Assembly: GCA_030248215.1 (NCBI GenBank)
Contig: JASANG010002661.1
Coordinates: 84,062-148,061, forward strand
Reading direction: 5' to 3'
Length of the DNA stretch: 64,000 bases
Source: Enoplolaimus lenunculus
Taxonomy: Eukaryota > Nematoda > Enoplea > Enoplida > Thoracostomopsidae
The position numbers and the translations under genes were made by a program. Within the stretch, counting starts at the first letter, position 1. The number at the start of each line of letters is the position of its first letter. This document shows positions 46,786 to 58,000 of this stretch, in pieces. Under the pieces are notes generated by a model that was given only the letters and a program-made list of their open reading frames with translations, searched no databases and had not been told where the DNA came from.

Positions 46786-47030
46786 AGATCGTGAGAAAAC
46801 TGTATAGAGCGTGAGAATGTCTTTCAAGATCGTGGGAAAATTTCCAACGATCGTGGGAAAATTATTTGACGACTGTGAAAAGTTATGCAAAGGTTGAGCG
46901 AATGTATCGGAGAGATATGATAAAATGTCTCGAAGACACCGGGAATATATATCGAAAGACCATAAAAACGTCTCAGAAGACCGTGGCAAACGTTATCAAA
47001 AGCGTGCGAATTTTGGGAAATTTCAAAAAT
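46786..47030. repeat. Degenerate 21-23-bp tandem array just upstream of GALNT
   Basis: About eleven units modelled on GATCGTGGGAAAATTTCCAA follow each other. They drift strongly in wording (GATCGTGGGAAAATTATTTG, GACTGTGAAAAGTTATGCAA, ACCGTGGCAAACGTTATCAA) but keep the 21-23-bp spacing. The array begins about 18 bp upstream of the GALNT start codon, so it must cover the 5'UTR or promoter, or a 5' intron. Confidence 0.6.
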
Positions 47031-47567
47031 GGTCAACTTTTTTGCAGTGCTGGCGTTGAAACTTTTATGGCATCAGTGGTATTCGAACGCAGCAGGATGG
47101 TGCGGTCCTTAGACCATAGAAAAAGTCGCAGCTGATTACTATGAACTGGCGTGAATTTTAGCTAAATAATAAATATTTTATTTAAAAGCTAAATCTTGAC
47201 CAGATTAATATGGTGCCGTTCTGTGATTTATAACGCTTGTGGGGCACAAAGCTTAAATCAACAAGAATAACTTCACAGCACGTTCAAAGTCCCGATTCAA
47301 ACATAATTTGTAACCAGATATTAATTTAAGGTCGCTCCTAAAAATATTCTAAGCAGTCGATTGCAGTTTAGAATTTTGTCCAAGAAGGTGTTTCTGGTTT
47401 TACGAGTGAATGTCCATAGCAGTGACATACCTATTTAAAGTGCTTAAATACAAGTCGGCGACTGGCAGTATATTTAGACATTCGAATGAAGCCACTGTGG
47501 TGTTATACAAAAGTCTCTACACGCGAAAGCCCCATCGGAACTTTATGCGCATCCGAGCGCCAAGCTC

Positions 47568-47633
47568 GTACAGCTAAGTGGTAATGGTAAACGCCTCCCA
47601 CTCCAAATTTCGAGTTCGGTTCTGAACTTGAAA
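47568..47633 (+). repeat. tRNA-like sequence / SINE head
   Basis: Box A-like CAGCTAAGTGG and, about 35 bases later, box B-like AGTTCGGTTCT. Between them lies a plausible anticodon region (CGCCTCCCACTCCAAATTTC). Stems are imperfect. tRNA-derived repeat more likely than an intact tRNA gene. Confidence 0.4.
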
Positions 47634-48341
47634 AATACATTTTAGTTGTAATCGTATAAATTCATGCAGGAAAATGCCAAAGTGTTATAGCTAGACTTCC
47701 TCGATTTCAATAATAATTTCATCACACGGAAAGTATATATCTTTATGGGAGAAATCTGAAACAACTGAAAAAGCTTAACCAATAACGAGTTTATACAAAA
47801 TTTGAACGCTTTTCATTTTTTATGTCACAATCGCTAAGATGATACCTGACAAGGTAAACGATCTCATAAGCGTGGCTCTTGGCATAGAGCGACCGGATAT
47901 CACGTTCCGGTTTAATATCCGGCGCAAGCCTGTATCCGTATTGGTTGCGGAATTAATGTTACGTTGAGGGTGACGCAACAGAAGTGAATATACTAAACAT
48001 TTTGTTGCGATTGTATTTCCAAGAAAGTGAAAGACCTTACTTGTTTCACACCGAAAATGAAAAATACAAGCTACTGATACGAATAAATATAACAGGTTTG
48101 AGCTCAAACCATGAACTCTAAGCAGTAGTGAACAAATGTTACTAATTTGATATGTATCAAGGCTTATGTTTGGTTTGTCGCTCAATTTGTAGTTCTTATC
48201 CCTATTACGTTTAATTGTCCGGGTCTATGAAAAATAGTCAGTCTCTGGTCGTTTTAAACGCAACGGTGACCGAGAAAAGCAAAGCATTTATTTTTAAATG
48301 TAAAGTGCACACGATGGTCTATGAATCAGAAGTCATATTCT

Positions 48342-48562
48342 GTTCTCAATTGCATGCAGTACCAATTGCCAGTTGGTTAGTAATAGGTTTTCAAACAATC
48401 GAACTTCCAGAGCTGCAAACTTTAAATTTTGAACAGTCGCAGGGCCAATCAACTGTAACAGACTTGACAAATTTGAAAGCGCACCGTTGTCTAGTTGTAA
48501 GTTTGCAAGACCTACATACTTATCAGCTGGTGACAATTTTAACACATTTGAGAACGCGAGCT
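48342..48562. repeat. 'ACCAGTTGGTGATAGGT'-family element, reversed copy
   Basis: TTCTCAATTGCATGCAGT and CCAGTTGGTTAGTAATAGGT at the left correspond to the inverse of the right side of the 41.4 kb copy. GACCTACATACTTATCAGCT with GGTGAC closes it. The open frame across it is a by-product of the repeat. Confidence 0.5.
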
Positions 48563-48741
48563 TAAAAAGGCAAATTTTTAACGTTGGGTTCTAACCCTTT
48601 AGGCGCAGTTGAGTAACGCCTAACGCTGCTAAGCTATTGCCAAGTGATAGTTGCTCATTAAATTGTAAATGTGGTTGTAGGTCAAAATAATGTAAATCTA
48701 AAGCTCTACAAAAAACTCAAAGAAAATACTTCAATTCGTAA

Positions 48742-49138
48742 TCTGTATACATAGAACAGAGCAGGAACGTTTTCATGCGGAACTTTATGATAGCAAAAAA
48801 TGGTGAGTCAAATTGACTCTCTCTGAAACAGGCTTTTCCGGACTGCACAAACTGAGTCAAGTTGGACTCCGTCGGAGTCAAATTCTACTCTCTGAGCGAA
48901 TCAGTGAGTCGAATTTGACTCTGGTGGAATCGAATTTTGACTCAGTTTGTGTAGTCAGGAAAAGCCTATTTCGGAGACAGTCTATTAAACTCACCATTTT
49001 TGCAGTAGAGTATGCTCAAGCGGTAGACTATTTTTTGCCTTGGCTTAGGCTTAGGTATAAGCTTATCCTTACGCTTAAGCTTAGGCTTAGGATTAAGCTT
49101 AGGCTTACGAATATGCTTATACATTCTATACATGTGCC
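48742..49138. mobile_element. TTAGGC-bearing MITE with a nested hairpin MITE
   Basis: Outer element: left end GTATACATAGAACAGAGCAG with GAACGTTTTCATGCGGAAC. The sequence resumes at about 49001 as TTGCAGTAGAGTATGCTCAA and runs through TTGGCTTAGGCTTAGG repeats to the right end TTCTATACATGTGCC. Intact relatives (40.2, 51.6 kb) have no interruption at this point. The insert, 48793-49003, is a near-perfect hairpin: GCAAAAAATGGTGAG, AGGCTTTTCC and CACAAACTGAGTCA recur inverted on its other side. Confidence 0.7.
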
Positions 49139-49726
49139 CTAATTGGCATGCAAATACTGGTTTCACAATACGCAGAACAATATCAAGTTTCGCTGTTCCG
49201 TTTATTTACCCATAAATATTGAAGTTGAATATTTTATCATACACAAATCTGAGAAACCTCTTTTTCAGTACGAAATCGAAGGTGAAAAATTTATCGGATC
49301 TTGAGGACGGCGTGTTTGGCGAAACGGAAGTAAGATTAAAAACAGTATCTTTACTATGGACGAATCTATTTTTCAGTAAAATTTTGCAGTTTTACAACAA
49401 AATTGCCGAGATTTCGTAAAATAAAGCATAACACCCAAAAGATCTAGCAACGTCTTAAAAATAAGCAAATTAATCATCATTATAAACTACCTAATTTAGC
49501 TTCCCCTCCGGCTTCACTGCCGGCATCGACAGATTTTATTGACATCCGTCTCTGGTGGTTTTCATCTCCGGTGGCACCCTGGTACAGCACAGACTGTTGT
49601 ATTGCATAACGCATCCGTGGAAATCCTGTCGCACATCGCATTATACATGCATATACAGAGAAATTTCCAACCTCAGATCTCCGTACCGAGATGTTCAAAT
49701 GTGTTGCATGCGAGCCTGTCATAGCA

Positions 49727-50096
49727 TACTGTAGTGATCCGAATAAGAGGGGGGACTGATATTTATTCGGCCTCTCCAGAGCGTACCCCCTTGTTATTCG
49801 TTTACGGACTGTTATTTATTATTAACCCACGCTCCGCCATCCTTCGGTACTGATACATATACGGCACTGCATTTATCCGTTGAATTAAATGTTTATTTGT
49901 CTTGTGTCAATAGCTTGAGCGATAATACCAGGTTATACTTAGGAATGTACTTTCAAAATTTAAATACGCTTTAAAGTTTCGAACTCAAATTATCCGCTTA
50001 CGGACTCTTATTAGGGATACGGACTCCAATTAATTTGGACTCAAAATGGGGACCCCCTTTTATTAGCCTCCCGCTCTTATTCGGCTAAATACAGTA
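49727..50096. repeat. TA-flanked MITE, 'CTGTAGTGACCCGAATAAGAG' family, third copy
   Basis: TACTGTAGTGATCCGAATAA at the left and CTTATTCGGCTAAATACAGTA at the right. The interior is colinear with 34302-34695 (CGGCCTCTCCAGAG, TTAACCCACGCTCCGCC, TTAGGAATGTACTTTCAAAA). Confidence 0.8.
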
Positions 50097-50526
50097 CGCT
50101 TTGCTTTTGACTAGAACCCTAATGGAAAATTCTCAGTTAGTATCTATAAACTACCGTACCTTGAACTAGCCAAAATCAAAAGTATTTATCTGCCGAAAAA
50201 CACATCAGATCCTACGTTTTGTGCCATCTTGAACAAATGTCAGTAAAAAATTCTATTCAGAAAAAATGATTCTCGTATACGATATTGCAAAATTGATGAA
50301 AATAACAACTTTTAAATTTTTCCCCAATCACAATTACAGGTAAGTATAGCGAGCAAGAAAGAAGTCCTTGAATTTTCCAAACATATACGAAAAATGCACA
50401 ACTCTAAAGGTCATCCAAGTGTAACTATCGCATAATGCAGTATATACAGTGCAGTATTGAACGCGCATGTAATTTGCAATTGCAATATCGACTGATTATA
50501 TTGTATACTGCGTGGACCGTGTGGCT

Positions 50527-50630
50527 ATATATACAAATATATCCATATATATATCCCTATATATATCTATATATATATATAGATATATATAGATATATAG
50601 ATATATATATATAATATATATATTTATGTT
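50527..50630. repeat. (TA)n / TATATC microsatellite
   Basis: About 100 bp of alternating TA with regular TATATCTATATA and TATATAGATA interruptions. The stretch is largely self-complementary. Confidence 0.9.
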
Positions 50631-51549
50631 TTCCAATTGATATATTTATATTTGGGTTTATCTATGTATGCATGCATATCTAATGTAATTTTGTATACAT
50701 ATATACAAACTCAACTGGAGATCTACTTCCGGCTCCGGCAGAATATCGGGTTCCGGCGTGGTAAAATTTTTGGCGGAAATTTAGGCAATTTTAGAAGTGA
50801 AATATTTCATTTTAAATCATATATTTGCCAAAATTTGACCAAGAATTTTTCGTTGTTATAACAGTTTAATAATTTCAGTATTGTTTTCAGCTGTCATGTT
50901 TTACTTTGTTACGTTCATTTCTGACCGACGTAATATTTACCGACTTTTGGATTGAACAGCACCACCACGGGTCCTTACAGGTTTTATTATATAAATTTCG
51001 ATGACTGTATATCATTTTCATTTTTATGTTGTATGCTACGTGCATTGCATGCAAATGTATGTTTATGTTTTCCAATTTATATATGTATATTTGTGTTTTT
51101 CTAATTATTAGCTAGAAAGTAACTGGGTATCGGTATCCGCTAAAATTGGTATCCGTTTCCGGCATAGAATCAAGCATCCCGTTTAGTTTTTTTTATGCTT
51201 AATGGGTGTAATGATCAATTAGAAAACATTCAGTATTTCAACACCAGGTCCTTGTGCAACAGTTGTAAATGTACTCATTGAAATTTTTATTAAACTTAGA
51301 GGATATTCAATACTAATATTTTTGCAACGAAACTCAGCCAGGTGAATTGAATTGAAGCACCTATCATTCACCATTAGCTAAAATTGGTTCTGAAATAAAG
51401 CTTTCCGTAATGTTGCTGATTTCAAACTCCGCATACAAGTGGGTAAATTGAAAAAATAGTAAAAAATACGTTCAAAGCCTCACCATTCATTGGTTAGCGC
51501 TATTCTCAAATGTGTCTAGCACGTATAGACAAAGGTTTTGCAAACAAGC

Positions 51550-51737
51550 GGCAATGTAAAGAACAGGGGCGAAAGAGTATTATAAGCATATTCCTAAGCC
51601 TAAGCCTAAGCCTAAGCGTAACAAGGAGTTTATTCCTATACCTAAGCCTAAGCCAAGCAAAAAATTTGTATAAATCTTAAGCTTACTCTATTCTAGTACC
51701 ATACAAAAACGTTCCGCCCCTGATCTTTACATGGGCC
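51550..51737. mobile_element. GGCC(C/A)ATGTA-end MITE with TAAGCC array, type copy
   Basis: Left end GGCAATGTAAAGAACAGGGGC. The right end is its inverse, GCCCCTGATCTTTACATGGGCC. AAACAAGC flanks both sides as a perfect 8-bp target duplication. The interior is CCTAAGCCTAAGCCTAAGCC followed by a second, broken run, i.e. the complement of TTAGGC hexamers. The TACTCTATT block near the right end is shared with the 40.2 and 49.0 kb copies. Confidence 0.8.
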
Positions 51738-51832
51738 AAACAAGCAAACTTCCACTGTGGCAAGTCCCAAAATTTACAAAATGGCACACGACGCCGTCTT
51801 CCCTGCATGTAAAGTATGACATACCAGTTGGT

Positions 51833-52012
51833 GATAGGTCTTGTAACTTTCGAACACGGGAATGTTGAAGTTTTAAATTCAGCACATTTATTGCGCTCGG
51901 TTGTCGTTACTTCTGTGCACATTTTGAGATCCGCAATTGCAGCAGTCCGTTTAGTTTGAAAACCTATGACTAACTGGTGATAGATGATATATGTATTTAA
52001 GAATATGGGCCT
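51833..52012. repeat. 'ACCAGTTGGTGATAGGT'-family element, full copy
   Basis: ACCAGTTGGTGATAGGTCTT at the left and AACCTATGACTAACTGGTGA at the right are inverted copies. The right side continues with the shared ATTTAAGAATATGGGCC block. A related, more decayed copy lies at about 51356-51530. Confidence 0.6.
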
Positions 52013-55000
52013 AGGTTTCAAGACTATCGCCACAGTGTAAAGTTGTTCAACCCCTGTCTGCGAATGTAAATTCAAACTGTAGAAAACTATAAAATTAATA
52101 AAAACAACATATACATGGTATAATGCGCTGTATGCATATAACAAAATGATAAACAACATTGAAAAATACTATTGTCAATATATTACAGTATTCAGCCATG
52201 AAAAGCAATGACCTCGTTCCATTCTGACTGTTGGGATATTTTCAACAGAGGCATTTCCAAGAATGAAAGGGGGGGGCAATAGATCCCCTAAATTTGTGGG
52301 AAAACGAGCAAACAGTGAAAAAAAACAATTTTAACAATCTTTAGAACGGGCCTGTAGCCAAGGGGGCGCCAGGGAGGCTCAGTCTCCCCTGGAAAATTTT
52401 GGGCCCCTAGAAAGTTTTCAACCTTGCTTGTGACTCACTACAAATCCTTGAATGCCCCTCCTGAAAAATTTTTTAGCCCCTCTAGCAAGGTGACTTGGCA
52501 ATGGGTCTGCTTTAGAATAACCTTCCGAATCGTACAGGTCATTACCCGTTTCGAAATGAAATCCAAACAACGGCCGGCCGTATTTCGCAATGTCCTTGTT
52601 TCGAATGTACTATATGGTTTTTGGAATATTATGTATAGTGAATGAAGTGATGTTTTGTTGATCACTTAAAATTTAAAATATGCCTAGTAAAAGTGAAAAA
52701 AAGCTTTATAGCAAGGTTTTTATGGCAGTTGGTGGAAAATTTAAACCAAACTTCCGTCGACCGTCTGCTGGCAGATCCAAGGGCCACCTTTCAAGGATTT
52801 GTCGCCCTCCGACATAGATCGGAAGCCTAATACCGGAGTGGTACACACTCAAAATGTTGTTTTAAGATTTTATACTAAAGTTTGAATTGTTTCCTGGTCG
52901 CTGTGCTTGTTGGCCACGTGTTAACCTCGTTGCCGTCCCAAAATCCCGCCATCCCATCACAAGAATCTGAAGTAAAATTCAGCATTACACTTTACACTAC
53001 AATTTGCGCCGAATTTAAATTATAAGCAGTTGAGAAAACTCACGTAATTTTTGAGTTACTGTAAATTTGCATATACTTTCTGAAAACTTATTAACAGTGC
53101 TATTCACTTGTATAAAAATCAAGGTTTGAAGTTACGATAAATTTGAATATACTTTCTGAAAACTTATTTAGAGTGATATTCAATAGTATAAAAATCAAGG
53201 TTTGAATAGACAAAATTCAGCATTAAAATTTACACTAAATTTCCGCCGAATTTAAAGTTATAAGCAATTGAGTCCAACTTGAGTTGATTATAACTGAAAT
53301 AAGTTTTGAGTTACGGTAAACTTGAATATACTTTCTAAAAACTTATTTACAGTGCTATTCATTAGTATAAAAATCAAGTTTTGAATAGACAAAATTCAGC
53401 ATTACAATTTACAGTACAATTGCCGCCGAATTTAAAATTGCAAACAGTGGAGTCCAACTTGAGTTGATTATAACTCAAGTAATTTTTGAGTTACGATAAA
53501 TTTGAATATACTTTCTGAAAACTTATTTAGAGTGATATTCAATAGTATAAAAATCAAGGTTTGAATAGACAAAATTCAGCATTACAATTTACACTACAAT
53601 TGACGACGAATTTAAAGTTATAAGCAATTGAGTCCAACTTGAGTTGATTATAACTCAAGTAATTTTTGAATTACGGTAAATTTGAGTATACTTTCTAAAA
53701 ACTCATTTAAAGTGCTATGCAATAGTATAAAAATCAAGTTTTGAGTTAACAAAATTCAGCATTACAATTTACACTGCAATTTCTACCGAATTTTAAATTA
53801 TAAGCAATTGAGAAAACTCACGTAATTTTTGAGTTACGGTAAATTTGCAAATACTTTCTGAAAACTCGTTTAGAGTGCTATACATTAGTATAAAAATCAA
53901 GTTTTGAATAGACAAAATTCAGCATCACAATTTTCACTACATTTTCCGCCGAATTTAAAATAGCAAACAGTTGAGTCCAACTTGAGTTGAGTTTAACTCA
54001 AGTAATTTTTGAATTGCGGTAAATTTGAATATACTTTCTGAAAACTCATTCAAAGTGCTATTCATTAGTATAAAAATCAAATTTTGAGTAGACAAAATTC
54101 AGCATTACAATTTACACTATAATTTCCGCCGAATTTTAAAGTTATAAGCAATTGAGTCCAACTTGAGTTGATTATAACTCAAGTAAGTTTTGAGTTACGG
54201 TAAGCTTGAATATACTTTCTGAAAACTTATTTAGAGTGCTATTCATTAGTGTAAAAATCAAGGTTTGAATAGACAAAATTCAGCATTGCAATTTACACTA
54301 CAATTTCCGACGAATTTAAAATTGCAAACAGTCGAGTCCAACTTGAGTTGATTATAACTCAAGTAATTTTTGAGTTACGATAAATTTGAATATACTTTCT
54401 GAAAACTTATTTAGAGTGATATTCAATAGTATAAAAATCAAGGTTCGAATAGACAAAATTCAGCATTAAAATTTACACTATAATTTCCGCCGAATTTAAA
54501 GTTATAAGCAATTGAGTCCAACTTGAGTTGATTATAACTCAAATAAGTTTTGAGTTACGGTAAACTTCAATATACTTTCTAAAAACTCATTTACAGTGCT
54601 ATTCAATAGTATAAAAATCAAGTTTGGAGTTAACAAATTTCAGCATTACAATTTACACTGCAATTTCTACCGAATTTTAAATTATAAGCAGTTGAGAAAA
54701 CTCACTATTTTTTGAGTTACGGTAAATTTGCAAATACTTTCTGAAAACTCGTTTAGAGTGCTATACATTAGTATAAAAATCAAGTTTTGAATAGATAAAA
54801 TTCAGCATCACAATTTACACTACATTTTCCGCCGAATTTAAAATAGTAAACTGTTGAGTCCAACTTGAGTTGAGTATAACTCAAGTAATTTTTGAGTTAC
54901 GATAAATTTGAATATACTTTCTGAAAACTTATTTAGAGTGATATTTAATAGTATAAAAATCAATGTTTGAATAGACAAAATTCAGCATTAAAATTTACAC

Positions 55001-58000
55001 TATAATTTCCGCCGAATTTAAAGTTATAAGCAATTGAGTCCAACTTGAGTTGATTATAACTCAACTAAGTTTTGAGTTACGGTAAACTTGAATATACTTT
55101 CTAAAAACTCATTTACAGTGCTATTCATTAGTATAAAAATCAAGTTTTGAATAGACAAATTCAGCATTACAATTTACCGTACAATTGCCGCCGAATTTAA
55201 AATTGCAAACAGTTGAGTCCAACTTGAGTTGATTATAACTCAAGTAAGTTTTAAGTTACGGTAAACTTGAATATACTTCCTGAAAACTTATTTAGAGTGC
55301 TATTCATTAGTGTAAAAATCAAGGTTTGAATAGACAAAATTCAGCATTACAATTTACACTACAATTTCCGCCGAATTCAAAGTTATAAGCAATCGAGTCC
55401 AACTTGAGTTGATTATAACTCAAGTAATTTTTCAGTTACCGTGAATTTGAATATGCTTTCTAAAAACTCATTTAAAGTGCTATTCAATAGTATAAAAATC
55501 AATGTTTGAATAGACAAAATTCAGCATTACAATTTACACTACAATTTCCGCCGAATTTAAAGTTATAAGCAATCGAGTCCAACTTGAGTTGATTATAACT
55601 CAAGTAATTTTTGAGTTACGATAAATTTGAATATGCTTTCTAAAAACTCATTTAAAGTGCTATTCATTAGTATAAAAATCAAGTTTTGAATAGACAAAAT
55701 TCAGCATTACAATTTACACTATAATTTCCGCCGAATTTTAAAGTTATAAGCAATTGAGTCCAACTTGAGTTGATTATAACTCAAGTAAGTTTTGAGTTAC
55801 GGTAAACTTGAATATACTTTCTGAAAACTTATTTAGAGTGCTATTCATTAGTGTAAAAATCAAGGTTTGAATAGACAAAATTCAGCATTACAATTTACAC
55901 TACAATTTCCGCCGAATTTAAAGTTATAAGCAATCGAGTCCAACTTGAGTTGATTATAACTCAAGTAATTTTTCAGTTACGGTCAATTTGGATATGCTTT
56001 CTAAAAACTCATTTAAAGTGCTATTCATTAGTGTAAAAATCAAGGTTTGAATAGACAAAATTCAGCATTGCAATTTACACTACAATTTCCGCCGAATTTA
56101 AAGTTATAAGCAATTGAGTCCACTTGAGTTGATTATAACTCAAGTAATTTTTGAGTTACGATAAACTTGAATATACTTTCTAAAAACTTATTTAAAGTGC
56201 TATTCAATAGTATAAAAATCAAGTTTTGAATAACAAAATTCAGCATTACAATTTACACTACAATTTCCCCGAATTTTAAATTATAAGCAGTTGAGAAAAC
56301 TCATATTTTTTGAGTTACGGTAAATTTGCAAATACTTTCTAAAACTCTTTAAGTGCTATCATTAGTATAAAATCAAGTTTTGAATAGACAAAATTCAGCA
56401 TCACAATTTACACTACATTTCCGCCGAATTTAAAATATAAACAGTCGAGTCCAACTTGAGTTGATTATAACTCAAGTAATTTTTGAGTTACGATAAATTT
56501 GAATATACTTTCTGAAAACTTATTTAGAGTGATATTCAATAGTATAAAAATCAAGGTTTGAATAGACAAAATTCAGCATTAAAATTTACACTATAATTTC
56601 CGCCGAATTTAAAGTTATAAGCAATTGAGTCCAACTTGAGTTGATTATAACTCAAGTAATTTCTGAGTTACGGTAAACTTGAATATACTTTCTAAAAACT
56701 CATTTAAAGTGCTATTCATTAGTATAAAAGTCAAGTTTTGAATAGACAAAATTCAGCATTACAATTTACAGTACAATTGCCGCCGAATTTAAAATTGCAA
56801 ACAGTGGAGTCCAACTTGAGTTGATTATAACTCAAGTAATTTTTGAGTTACGATAAATTTGAATATACTTTCTAAAAACTCATTTAAAGTGTTATTCATT
56901 AGTATAAAAATCAAGTTTTGAATAGACAAAATTCAGCATTACAATTTACACTACAATTTCCGCCGAATTTAAAGTTATAAGCAATTGAGTCCAACTTGAG
57001 TTGATTATAACTCAAGTAATTTCTCAGTTACGATGAATTTGAATATGCTTTCTAAAAACTCATTTAAAGTGCTATTCATTAGTATAAAAGTCAAGTTTTG
57101 AATAGACAAAATTCAGCATTACAATTTACAGTACAATTGCCGCCGAATTTAAATTTATAAGCAATTGAGTCCAACTTGAGTTGATTATAACTCAATTAAT
57201 TTTTGAGTTACGATAAATTTGAATATACTTTCTTAAATCTTTTTTAGAGTTTTATTCATTAGTATAAAAATCAAGTTTTGAATAGACAAAATTCAGCATT
57301 ACAATTTACACTACAATTTCCGCCGAATTTTAAAGTTATAAGCAATTGAGTCCAACTTGAGTTGATTATAACTCAAGTAAGTTTTGAGTTACGGTAAACT
57401 TGAATATACTTTCTGAAAACTTATTTAGAGTGCTATTCACTAGTGTAAAAATCAAGGTTTGAATAGACAAAATTCAGCATTACAATTTACACTACAATTT
57501 CCGCCGAATTTAAAGTTATAAGCAATTGAGTCCAATTTGAGTTGATTATAACTCAAGTAATTTCTCAGTTACGATGAATTTGAATATGCTTTCGAAAAAC
57601 TCATTTAAACTGCTATTCATTAGTATAAAAATCAAGTTTTGAATAGACAAAATTCAGCATTACAATTTACAGTACAATTGCCGCCGAATTTAAAATTGCA
57701 AACAGTCGAGTCCAACTTGAGTTGATTATAACTCAAGTAATTTTTGAGTTACGATAAATTTGAATATACTTTCTGAAAACTTATTTAGAGTGATATTCAA
57801 TAGTATAAAAATCAAGGTTTGAATAGACAAAATTCAGCATTAAAATTTACACTATAATTTCCGCCGAATTTAAAGTTATAAGCAATTGAGTTCAACTTGA
57901 GTTGATTATAACTCAAGTAATTTCTCAGTTACGATGAATTTGAATATGCTTTCTAAAAACTCATTTAAAGTGCTATTCATTAGTATAAAAGTCAAGTTTT

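Noticed and set aside
48215-48565. 116-codon plus-strand frame
   Set aside because: Coincides with an inverted-repeat element (48342-48562) whose other copies are not open in this frame.
51683-52159. 158-codon minus-strand frame
   Set aside because: Spans parts of two different MITEs (51550-51737 and 51833-52012). No domain.
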